A stretch of DNA of 33,047 nucleotides from Nitrospira sp. SB0677_bin_15 (GTDB lineage: Bacteria; Nitrospirota; Nitrospiria; Nitrospirales; UBA8639). The notes under the pieces were generated by a model that was not told the origin of the DNA, ran no database searches, and saw only the letters and a list, made by a program, of their open reading frames with translations. Made by a program: the position numbers and the translations under genes. Positions 7,403-14,425 of this stretch are shown here, piece after piece (position 1 is the stretch's first letter; every line of letters begins with the position of its first letter). The stretch covers positions 2,501-35,547 of the forward strand of contig VYFB01000052.1 in NCBI GenBank assembly GCA_009842645.1, in the 5' to 3' direction.

Positions 7403-8719
7403 ATGCGCGATGACGTGGTGGTCATAGGAGGGGGACTGGCGGGGTCGGAAGCGGCGTGGCAGGCGGCGGAGCGCGGAGCCCGGGTCACGCTGTACGAGAT
7501 GCGACCCAAGCAAGGGACCGCGGCACACAAGACGGATCAGTTGGCGGAAATCGTGTGCTCGAATTCGTTGGGCTCCGCTGATCCTCTCAGCGCGCCGGGC
7601 ATTTTGAAGGAAGAGATGCGCCTCTTGAATTCGTTGGTCATCCGGGTGGCGGAAGCGGCCCGCGTGCCCGCCGGGGCGGCGTTGGCCGTGGACCGCGAAA
7701 TCTTTGCGCGCGAAATCACCCTGGCCCTGGAATCTCATCCGAATATCCGGATCATTCGGGAAGAAATCCGGGAGATCCCCACGGACGCCCTGTGCATCGT
7801 GGCCACGGGTCCCTTGACGTCCGAGAGCCTGGCGCAGGCCTTGACCGCGCTCACCCACAAAACGAACCTGGCGTTTTTCGACGCGATTTCTCCGATCATC
7901 GATGCCGAGTCCATTGACATGAACAAGGTGTTCCGGGCGTCACGCTATGAAAAAGGCAGCGCGGATTACCTGAATTGTCCGATGGATGAAGAAACCTATT
8001 CGGCCTTTTACGAGGCGCTGATGGCCGCGGACAAGGTGCAACCGAAGGATTTTGAACAGGTTCCCTACTTTGAAGGCTGTCTCCCCATTGAAGCCATGGC
8101 GGAACGTGGAAAACAGACGTTGACCTTCGGCCCGATGAAGCCGGTTGGGCTGGTTGATCCGCGCACCGGCGTCCGGCCGTACGCGGTACTCCAGTTACGT
8201 GCGGAAAATTGTCATGGTTCGTGTTATAACATGGTGGGGTTTCAGACCAAGCTGACGTACCCGGAGCAGAAGCGTGTGTTCCGGATGATTCCGGGCCTTG
8301 AACGGGTGGCGTTTCTCCGCTATGGAAGCGTGCATCGGAACACCTTTGTGAATTCCCCTGCCGTGTTGCGCAACACGTTGCAACTGAAGGCGTCCGAAAC
8401 CACGTGGCTGGCGGGCTGTATCGTCGGGGTGGAAGGCTACGTCGAATGTGCCGCCACCGGCGGGTTGGCGGGCATCAACGCCGGGCGGGCGTTGGCTGAT
8501 CTGCCGTTGGTAACGCCTCCCTTGGCCACGGCCCATGGGGCCTTGCTGCATTATATTACGACCAGCGACGCCAAGCATTTCCAGCCCATGAATACGAATT
8601 TCGGCTTGTTCCCGCCCCTTCCCATGAACGTGCGGGACAAAGAACGCAAGCGTCGCATGATCCACGAACGGGCCCTTGAAGAGTGGCAAGCATGGAAACG
8701 GCAATACGCACTTTCCTGA
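7403..8719 (+). CDS. trmFO: Methylenetetrahydrofolate--tRNA-(uracil-5-)-methyltransferase TrmFO
   Basis: The 438-residue flavoprotein makes 5-methyluridine at position 54 of tRNA using methylenetetrahydrofolate and FAD, unlike the SAM-dependent TrmA. The N-terminal dinucleotide-binding motif 'VVVIGGGLAGSEAAWQAA' is present, followed by 'YEMRP' and 'AEIVCSNSLGS', a TrmFO hallmark. Further family segments include 'YFEGCLPIEAMAERG', 'GPMKPVGLVDPRTG' and, near the end, 'NTNFGLFPPL'. Length matches the family. It heads an operon with xerC (overlap 28 nt), hslV and hslU; the same order, gid-codV-codW-codX, is known in Bacillus subtilis. The ATG is preceded by a weak 'aaagga' about 12 nt upstream. 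Confidence 0.96.
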   Translation: MRDDVVVIGGGLAGSEAAWQAAERGARVTLYEMRPKQGTAAHKTDQLAEIVCSNSLGSADPLSAPGILKEEMRLLNSLVIRVAEAARVPAGAALAVDREIFAREITLALESHPNIRIIREEIREIPTDALCIVATGPLTSESLAQALTALTHKTNLAFFDAISPIIDAESIDMNKVFRASRYEKGSADYLNCPMDEETYSAFYEALMAADKVQPKDFEQVPYFEGCLPIEAMAERGKQTLTFGPMKPVGLVDPRTGVRPYAVLQLRAENCHGSCYNMVGFQTKLTYPEQKRVFRMIPGLERVAFLRYGSVHRNTFVNSPAVLRNTLQLKASETTWLAGCIVGVEGYVECAATGGLAGINAGRALADLPLVTPPLATAHGALLHYITTSDAKHFQPMNTNFGLFPPLPMNVRDKERKRRMIHERALEEWQAWKRQYALS

Positions 8720-9666
8720 CGTATCTGCACGTGGAGCGAGGCGCGTCCCGTGAAACGATTCGCAGTTATACGTCTGACCTGCGACAATTTGTGGCCTTTC
8801 TGAAGACCGTGGCGGACGTGCTGCCGGAGCCGGCCGCGGTCGATGCGTCGCTGGTTCGCCGGTTTCTGGTGTGGTTGGCCGAGCGACAGGATAAAAAGTC
8901 ATCGCAGGCGCGGAAGCTTGCGACGCTACGCAGCCTCTTCAAATTTTTGCACCGTCGCGGGAAGGTTCCGAGTAATCCCGTGGCGAACGTTCGTTCTCCA
9001 CGGCTGGGACAACGCCTGCCCCGGGTCCTCACGAAAGATGAGGCGGAGCGGATGATCGAGTCTCCTGATGCCGATGAGGGAACTGCCGCCGCTCGGGATC
9101 AAGCGATCCTGGAAACGCTCTATTCGACGGGTGCGCGGGTGAGCGAGTTGGTGGGAGTGAATTGGAGCGATCTGAGTTTCGATGAAGGGATGGTGCGGTT
9201 GAAAGGCAAAGGCAAAAAGGAGCGACTCGTGCCGGTCGGGCACGTGGCCATCGAGGCGATCCGGGATTATCTTGCGATGACACCGGTTCTGGCGAATCCG
9301 GCCACGGACAAGGACGCGGCCTCGCCCCTCAACGTGAAGCTGCCGGACGGTCCGGTATTTCGCAACAATCGAGGAGGCCGGTTATCGGTCCGGAGCGTGG
9401 AGCGGATCGTCCGCCGTTACGGCGACCGCTTGCAGGTGGGGACCGTGACCCCGCATACTTTCCGGCATTCCTATGCCACGCATTTATTGGACGAGGGGGC
9501 CGACCTCCGGGTCATTCAGGAAATGCTCGGACACGCATCGTTGGCCACCACCCAGAAATACACGCACTTGGCCACAGACCGGTTGATGGAAGTGTACGAT
9601 CAGGCCCATCCGCGGTCCGGAAACGTGAAGACGGGAAAACCCGCTACCCCGAGGCAATCTCCATGA
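8692..9666 (+). CDS. xerC: Tyrosine recombinase XerC (CodV-like)
   Basis: The 324-residue protein has an N-terminal SAM-like core-binding domain ('[19 protein letters not shown]') and a C-terminal catalytic domain. The catalytic set is complete: Arg in 'GARVSELVG', Lys in '[11 protein letters not shown]', '[12 protein letters not shown]' (His-x-x-Arg), His in 'MLGHAS' and nucleophile Tyr in 'TTQKYTH'. Its expected job is dimer resolution at dif together with a XerD partner elsewhere. Chromosomal context, between trmFO and hslV as in B. subtilis, argues for this housekeeping role and against a phage integrase. The track starts at a GTG at 8683; I prefer the ATG at 8692 with 'gaagag' 8 nt upstream, though both are possible. 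The stop overlaps the hslV start as ATGA. Confidence 0.93.
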   Translation: METAIRTFLTYLHVERGASRETIRSYTSDLRQFVAFLKTVADVLPEPAAVDASLVRRFLVWLAERQDKKSSQARKLATLRSLFKFLHRRGKVPSNPVANVRSPRLGQRLPRVLTKDEAERMIESPDADEGTAAARDQAILETLYSTGARVSELVGVNWSDLSFDEGMVRLKGKGKKERLVPVGHVAIEAIRDYLAMTPVLANPATDKDAASPLNVKLPDGPVFRNNRGGRLSVRSVERIVRRYGDRLQVGTVTPHTFRHSYATHLLDEGADLRVIQEMLGHASLATTQKYTHLATDRLMEVYDQAHPRSGNVKTGKPATPRQSP

Positions 9667-10205
9667 AAATCCGGTCCACCACGATTCTTTCCGTGCGTCG
9701 GGACGGAGCCGTGGCCATGGGCTGTGACGGTCAGGTGACGGTTGGGACCACGGTGATGAAGGCCAATGCCCGTAAAGTCCGCCGTCTCCATCATGATCAG
9801 GTCGTTGCGGGCTTTGCCGGAGCCACGGCGGACGCCTTTACCTTATTTGAAAAGTTCGAGGAGAAATTGGAAGAATATCGAGGTAATCTGACCAGGGCCG
9901 CGGTCGAGTTGGCGAAAGACTGGCGGACGGATCGCGTGTTGCGACGCCTCGAAGCACTGTTAGCCGTCGCGGATTTGGATCGGTCCTTTCTCATTTCCGG
10001 CACGGGTGACGCTGTGGAACCGGAAGACGGGATCCTCGCCATCGGGTCGGGCGGACCCTATGCTCTGGCCGCGGCTCGCGCGCTGATGGACCATTCTTCC
10101 TTGACGCCGCGGGAAATCGTCGACAAAGCCATGCGCATTGCCGGCGGCATTGATATCTACACCAATCACGAAATCGTGATCGAAGAACTGAAGGCACTCT
10201 CATGA
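9663..10205 (+). CDS. hslV: HslV (ClpQ) peptidase subunit of the HslUV protease
   Basis: The 180-residue subunit forms the proteolytic double ring that HslU feeds with unfolded substrates. The N-terminal nucleophile family is clear from '[10 protein letters not shown]', '[11 protein letters not shown]' (active-site Lys) and '[17 protein letters not shown]'. The catalytic Thr is residue 6, behind a 'MKIRS' leader, so more than Met must be removed; no start codon lies closer. Similar short leaders occur in some other bacterial HslV proteins. The 'GDGQVT' segment of the family reads 'CDGQVT' here, a Cys beside the conserved Asp. The gene overlaps both xerC and hslU by 4 nt, which implies translational coupling and balanced subunit synthesis. 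Confidence 0.96.
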   Translation: MKIRSTTILSVRRDGAVAMGCDGQVTVGTTVMKANARKVRRLHHDQVVAGFAGATADAFTLFEKFEEKLEEYRGNLTRAAVELAKDWRTDRVLRRLEALLAVADLDRSFLISGTGDAVEPEDGILAIGSGGPYALAAARALMDHSSLTPREIVDKAMRIAGGIDIYTNHEIVIEELKALS

Positions 10206-11578
10206 ATCCCGAAGCTCCAGCGGTGAAACTCGATAGCTTGTCTCCTCGCGAAATTGTCGAAGTGCTCGACCGGTACGTAATCGGACAACGTGACGCCAAA
10301 CGGATGGTGGCCATCGCCTTGCGAAATCGATGGCGCCGCCAGCAGCTCAGCCCGGAACTGCGTGAAGAAATTTTCCCGAAGAACATCGTCATGATCGGGC
10401 CGACGGGCGTGGGCAAGACGGAAATTTCCCGGCGATTGGCGAAACTGGCCGACGCCCCGTTCATCAAGGTCGAAGCGTCGAAGTTTACCGAAGTGGGGTA
10501 CGTGGGGCGCGACGTGGAATCGATCATCCGCGACCTGACCGAACAGTCGGTCAACCTGGTGAAGGGTTCGTCGCTTCAGCGAGTCGAACGAAAGGCCGAA
10601 GACGTAGCCGAAGATCGCGTGCTCGATTTGTTGCTTCCTCCGAGTACGTCTCGAACCGCGGAGGGGCAGGAGAACGGGCCGGGTCAACCGGCGCCGGGTG
10701 ACGCCACGCGACAAAAGCTGCGCAAGCAATTACGGGAAGGCGGGCTGGATAACCGGACCGTGGAAATCGAAATCAAGGAGCGCGGGCTGCCCGTCGGAAT
10801 TATCTCCAACGTCGGAGGCATGGAAGAACTGGAAAATCATTTGCGCGACATGCTTGGCGGGTTGATGCCCGGCAAGAAGAAAAACCGGGTCATGAAAATT
10901 CCCGACGCCCTGAAATATTTTGCACAAGAGGAAGCACAGAAACTGATTGACATGGATGAGGTGACGCGCGACGCCATCGAACGGGTTGAGCAATCCGGCA
11001 TCGTCTTTTTGGATGAAATCGATAAAATCGCAGGCAGGGAGAAACACATGGGACCCGACGTGTCACGGGAAGGCGTGCAACGGGATTTGCTGCCGATTGT
11101 CGAAGGAGCAACCGTCAATACAAAATACGGGCCGGTGAAGACCGACCATATTCTGTTTATTGCCGCCGGAGCGTTTCACGTGGCCAAGCCGACCGATCTG
11201 ATTCCCGAGTTGCAGGGCCGGTTCCCCATTCGGGTCGAGCTGGAACCCTTGACCAAAAGCGACTTGGTGCGCATCCTGACGGAACCCAGAAACGCCTTAG
11301 TGAAACAATATCAGGCCTTGATGAAAACCGAAGACATCACTCTGGACTTTACGAAGGAAGGCATTGACGCCATTGCGGCCATTGCCGTGGAGGTCAACGA
11401 TCGCACGGAAAACATCGGCGCGCGACGGCTTTTTACGATCGTGGAGCGGTTGCTCGAGGAAGTCTCCTTCGAGGCGCAGGAACTGGAAGAGAAAAAAGTG
11501 GTGATCGACGCGCCCTACGTACACGAACATTTGAAGGAGATCGTCAAGGACCAGGACCTGAGCCGGTACATCCTGTAG
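10202..11578 (+). CDS. hslU: HslU (ClpY) ATPase subunit of the HslUV protease
   Basis: The 458-residue AAA+ unfoldase contains Walker A 'GPTGVGKTE' (about residues 65-73), the pore loop 'GYVGRDVES' (about 100-108), an intermediate I domain (about 110-240), Walker B 'VFLDEIDKI' (about 267-275) and a C-terminal small domain with sensor 2 'NIGARRL'. The C-terminal tail 'DLSRYIL' matches the segment that docks into HslV. Length is normal. It starts in an ATGA overlap with hslV, so the two are coupled. Heat-shock control is usual for this pair, but I do not see a specific operator in the sequence. Confidence 0.97.
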   Translation: MNPEAPAVKLDSLSPREIVEVLDRYVIGQRDAKRMVAIALRNRWRRQQLSPELREEIFPKNIVMIGPTGVGKTEISRRLAKLADAPFIKVEASKFTEVGYVGRDVESIIRDLTEQSVNLVKGSSLQRVERKAEDVAEDRVLDLLLPPSTSRTAEGQENGPGQPAPGDATRQKLRKQLREGGLDNRTVEIEIKERGLPVGIISNVGGMEELENHLRDMLGGLMPGKKKNRVMKIPDALKYFAQEEAQKLIDMDEVTRDAIERVEQSGIVFLDEIDKIAGREKHMGPDVSREGVQRDLLPIVEGATVNTKYGPVKTDHILFIAAGAFHVAKPTDLIPELQGRFPIRVELEPLTKSDLVRILTEPRNALVKQYQALMKTEDITLDFTKEGIDAIAAIAVEVNDRTENIGARRLFTIVERLLEEVSFEAQELEEKKVVIDAPYVHEHLKEIVKDQDLSRYIL

Positions 11579-11610
11579 AAACGCCGGTTGACGTTTCCGC
11601 GGTGGATTTA

Positions 11611-11688
11611 CTCCCTCTCCCCTGGTGGGAGAGGGCCGGGGTGAGGGGGAAGAAGATCCGGATTCCCGCTAACGCTTGCGGGAATGAC
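11611..11688. repeat. REP-like family A (copy 2) joined to a family C palindrome, upstream of argB
   Basis: 11611-11650 is a family A unit (stem 'ccctctccc'/'gggagaggg' and 'ccggggtgaggggg' tail) in the forward orientation. Ten nt on, 11661-11688 is a family C palindrome, 'gattcccgc'/'gcgggaatgac'. Together they fill most of the hslU-argB gap. Confidence 0.75.
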
Positions 11689-11701
11689 AAGTGGTTGTCC
11701 C

Positions 11702-12595
11702 ATGAATCGACTGATCAAGAAAGCCGACGTCCTCGTCGAAGCATTGCCCTACATCCGGACGTTTGCGGGAAAGACCATCGTCATCAAATACGGCGGGAAA
11801 GCCATGGTCGAGGATGGACTGAAGGACGGCTTTGCCGAAGACGTGGTACTGATGAAATACGTCGGCCTCAATCCCGTGATCGTGCATGGCGGCGGGCCGC
11901 AGATCGATCAAATGCTGGCCCGGCTGGGCATGAAGCCGACTTTCAGACGAGGCGTCCGGGTCACCGATCAAGCCACCATGGACGTAGTCGAAATGGTCCT
12001 GGGCGGAAAGATCAACAAGGAAATCGTGACGATGCTCAATCAACACGGGGGGAAAGCCGTCGGGATCACCGGAAAGGACGCACAGTTCATCGTGTGCAAA
12101 CCGTTTTCCGCAAAGGCCTGGGTACAGGGGTTGAGTCACGAGCTTCACGGTCAGGCGGAGGAAGAGTACGGCTTCGTGGGGGAGGTCGATCGAATCGAAC
12201 CGCAACTCATCACGAAATTGCAGCAGGAAAATCTGATTCCGGTCATCGCTCCCATCGGCGTCGATCGCAGAGGGAAACCGCACAACATCAATGCGGACCT
12301 GGTGGCCGGTGCCGTGGCCGGCGCGCTGAAAGCGGAGAAACTATTGATGCTCACTGACGTGCGGGGCATTCGCGGTGCCAACAACCGGCACCTGCCCACG
12401 GTCTCCAGGAAAGACGTCGAACGCATGGTGAAGAAAGGCACGATCAGTGAAGGCATGCTGCCCAAAGTGCGGGCCTGTTTAGCCGGTATCGAAGCCGGAG
12501 TGCAAAAGGCCCACATTATTGACGGCCGGATCGAGCACGCCGTCTTGCTGGAGATTTTCACGGACAAGGGAATCGGCACGGAGATCGTGGCGTAA
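11702..12595 (+). CDS. argB: Acetylglutamate kinase
   Basis: The 297-residue amino-acid kinase phosphorylates N-acetylglutamate, the second step of arginine synthesis. Diagnostic segments are the phosphate loop 'IKYGGKAM' (about residues 30-37), the acetylglutamate-binding 'VIVHGGGPQI' (about 60-69), 'GVRVTDQATMDVVEMVL', 'NINADLVAGAVA' and 'LLMLTDVRGI'. An N-terminal helix ('MNRLIKKADVLVEALPYI') precedes the kinase core, as in the arginine-sensitive hexameric enzymes, so feedback inhibition is likely. The track opens at 11684, but family N-termini begin near the ATG at 11702; neither start has a good ribosome-binding site. It is separated from hslU by repeats and may have its own transcript. 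No other arg gene is adjacent. Confidence 0.94.
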   Translation: MNRLIKKADVLVEALPYIRTFAGKTIVIKYGGKAMVEDGLKDGFAEDVVLMKYVGLNPVIVHGGGPQIDQMLARLGMKPTFRRGVRVTDQATMDVVEMVLGGKINKEIVTMLNQHGGKAVGITGKDAQFIVCKPFSAKAWVQGLSHELHGQAEEEYGFVGEVDRIEPQLITKLQQENLIPVIAPIGVDRRGKPHNINADLVAGAVAGALKAEKLLMLTDVRGIRGANNRHLPTVSRKDVERMVKKGTISEGMLPKVRACLAGIEAGVQKAHIIDGRIEHAVLLEIFTDKGIGTEIVA

Positions 12596-12602
12596 ATCTA
12601 TT

Positions 12603-12660
12603 CCCCCTCACCCCAGCCCTCTCCCTATTTCCCGCTTAAGGCAGGAAATGGGAGAGGGAG
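12603..12660. repeat. REP-like family A, long form (copy 3)
   Basis: 'ccccctcaccccagccctctccc' type sequence is followed by the nested stem 'atttcc'/'ggaaat' and 'gggagaggg' (quoted in parts). The inverted orientation and the long stem could let it act as a transcript end for argB. A close copy lies at 28474-28531. Confidence 0.75.
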
Positions 12661-12701
12661 CAGATGGTCGCCCTCCCGTCTGGGGTCAGAGGAGAGGCAA
12701 T

Positions 12702-12741
12702 TTCCTCTCCCTTGATGGGAGAGGATTAAGGTGAGGGTGAG
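12702..12741. repeat. REP-like family A, degenerate (copy 4)
   Basis: 'cctctccc'/'gggagagg' stem followed by a 'ttaaggtgagggtgag' tail. It lies in inverted orientation relative to copy 3. Confidence 0.65.
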
Positions 12742-12765
12742 GAACAGGGAAGGAGCACCCCCGGC

Positions 12766-12864
12766 GTAGGGGCCAACGATCGTTGGTCCCTACATGAGAA
12801 AGACATCATTGCCCCGTAGGGGACGGCCCGAGCCTGCACTGAGCGAAGCCGAAGGGTGCCGTCC
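12766..12864. repeat. Two further palindromes in the argB-amidase gap
   Basis: 12766-12793 is a 28-bp loopless palindrome ('gtaggggccaacga'/'tcgttggtccctac', one mismatch). 12821-12864 is a hairpin with 'ggacggc'/'gccgtcc' ends around a 'cactgagcgaagccgaagg' core, a common dispersed repeat type. With the family A units they account for most of the 284-bp gap between argB and the next gene. Confidence 0.65.
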
Positions 12865-12879
12865 TGCAGCTCTCACGAC

Positions 12880-13500
12880 ATGAAACTCACGAAATCGCAA
12901 TCCGAGCGGAAGAATCGTGCCGCGCCGCCGCCGGACCGGAAGACCGTGCTGCTGCTGGTTCACCTCCAGAATGACTTTTGTCCGGGCGGAGCCTCGCCGG
13001 TGCCTGAGGGGGATCACGTTATCCCCGTGGCCAATGAATGGATTCGGTTTTTTGCCGGGCAGGGTTACGGGATTGTCGCCACGCGGGATTGGCATCCGGC
13101 GGACCACTGTTCATTTCAGGAGCAGGGCGGACCGTGTCCGCCGCATTGCGTACAAGGGTCACTGGGTTCCCAGTTCCATCCGGATTTGAAAATGCCGCCC
13201 GGAACGCTGATTGTGTCCGGGGCCACCAATCCGAAAAAAGAAGCCTATTCCGGGTTTGACGGGACCACGTTGGACGAACGCCTCGAAGATCTGGGGGCAC
13301 AGACCCTGTACGTGATCGGGCTAGCCACGGACTATTGCGTGAAGCAGACCGTCCTGGATGCCTGCCGGCTGGGGTTTCGTGTCGTAGTCATCAGAGATGG
13401 TGTGCGCGGGATCAACGTGGAACCCGGAGATGCCGACCGAGCCTTGGAGTCCATGCAGGAAGCCGGCGCCATCGTCGCCCATTCGGCAGATCTTGGATAG
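12880..13500 (+). CDS. Nicotinamidase/isochorismatase-fold protein with altered catalytic triad
   Basis: The 206-residue protein aligns through its length with nicotinamidase PncA, which deaminates nicotinamide to nicotinate in NAD salvage. Metal ligands are kept (Asp70 and His72 in 'RDWHPADH', His89 in 'PPHCVQGS'), as is the Cys nucleophile (Cys153 in 'GLATDYCVKQT'). The usual catalytic Asp in 'VDLQNDF' is His28 here ('LVHLQNDF'). The catalytic Lys of 'SKGTNP' corresponds to Gly114 ('SGATNP') in a gapless alignment. Two of the three catalytic residues are therefore replaced while the fold is otherwise well kept. It may be inactive, use the nearby Lys119/Lys120, or act on something else. The ATG at 12880 fits family N-termini after a short basic extension; the track's earlier GTG lies in a repeat. 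Confidence 0.82.
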   Translation: MKLTKSQSERKNRAAPPPDRKTVLLLVHLQNDFCPGGASPVPEGDHVIPVANEWIRFFAGQGYGIVATRDWHPADHCSFQEQGGPCPPHCVQGSLGSQFHPDLKMPPGTLIVSGATNPKKEAYSGFDGTTLDERLEDLGAQTLYVIGLATDYCVKQTVLDACRLGFRVVVIRDGVRGINVEPGDADRALESMQEAGAIVAHSADLG

Positions 13501-13540
13501 TACCCTCGCCCCTGGAGGGAGAGGGCTGGGGTGAGGGGGG
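13501..13540 (+). repeat. REP-like family A (copy 5) between convergent genes
   Basis: 'ccctcgccc'/'gggagaggg' stem followed by 'ctggggtgagggggg'. It starts directly after the amidase stop codon. The rest of the gap to 13600 holds only a 'ggcgggaatccag' half-copy of family C. Confidence 0.75.
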
Positions 13541-13599
13541 ACGAACCAGCGTTGGCGGGAATCCAGTGTCTTGACATCCTGGGTGCAATGCTTAGGACG

Positions 13600-14382
13600 T
13601 TAGGCCGCTCTCTCCATCTGCAACGCACACCAAGCGGGCGTATGATCGGACGGTTTCTCTTTCCCGCGAGGGCCTTTATCCACCCCGGAGTCGATGAGCC
13701 GGTCAGCCGCCTGCGGGGAGAGAAGCAAGTGGTCGATCCGTAACCCTTGACCCTTGTTCCAGCACCCGGCCTGGTAATCCCAAAACGTGTACACTCCCGG
13801 GTGCGGGTGCCTGGCACGAATCGCATCGGTGAGTCCCAAGTAACACAAGGTCTGAAACCGGGCTCGGGTTTCGGGATGACAGAGCGCGTCAGCGGCAAAT
13901 CCCTCGGGGTCGTAGACGTCCGAATCCGTGGGGCACACGTTGTAATCGCCGCCCAACACCAACGCCTCCTCATGCGCCAGTAGGTTGCGCACGTGGGCGA
14001 TCAGGCGATCCATCCACGCCAGCTTGTAGGAAAACTTGTCCGTGTCGGTCGGATTGCCGTTCGGCAGATAGATAGACGCGACGCGGACGGAGCCGATAAC
14101 GGCTTCGATGTACCGGGCGTGCCCATCGGTCGAATCGCCGGGCAGCGTTCGCTGTTCCACCTCAATGGGCTGTTTCGCCAGAATCCCCACGCCATTGAAG
14201 GTCTTCTGTCCGACAAGCGCAACGTGGTAGCCCACGTCTTCAATCTCGGCGTGAGGGAACCGCTCCTCCGTGGATTTCAATTCCTGAAGCAACAGGACGT
14301 CCGGGCCCACCTCTCTCAGGTACGCCGTCACGTGCGGCAACCGGACGTTGATGGAGTTCACATTCCACGTGGCAATCTTCAT
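13600..14382 (-). CDS. xth: Exodeoxyribonuclease III
   Basis: The 260-residue protein belongs to the exonuclease III/AP-endonuclease family, which cuts abasic sites and degrades 3' ends in base-excision repair. Motifs are complete: 'KIATWNVNSI' (Asn metal ligand), 'LLQELKS' (Glu34), 'SIYLPNG', 'GGDYNVCP' (Asp and Asn of the active site), 'FWDYQ' and a terminal 'SDHTPAWC' (Asp-His pair). Length is typical. It lies 43 nt downstream of polA on the same strand, so the two are probably co-transcribed; PolA fills the gaps that this enzyme opens. The ATG at 14382 begins exactly at the family N-terminus; no clear ribosome-binding site precedes it. Confidence 0.95.
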   Translation of the reverse strand: MKIATWNVNSINVRLPHVTAYLREVGPDVLLLQELKSTEERFPHAEIEDVGYHVALVGQKTFNGVGILAKQPIEVEQRTLPGDSTDGHARYIEAVIGSVRVASIYLPNGNPTDTDKFSYKLAWMDRLIAHVRNLLAHEEALVLGGDYNVCPTDSDVYDPEGFAADALCHPETRARFQTLCYLGLTDAIRARHPHPGVYTFWDYQAGCWNKGQGLRIDHLLLSPQAADRLIDSGVDKGPRGKEKPSDHTPAWCALQMERAA

Positions 14383-14425
14383 GCCGGGAGATTCTAAAGA
14401 GTTCCGTAGATTCGTGGCAAATTTC

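Noticed and set aside
8692-9666. Tyrosine recombinase as integrase of a prophage or genomic island
   Set aside because: It overlaps trmFO and hslV in a conserved housekeeping operon and has no attachment site or phage genes nearby.
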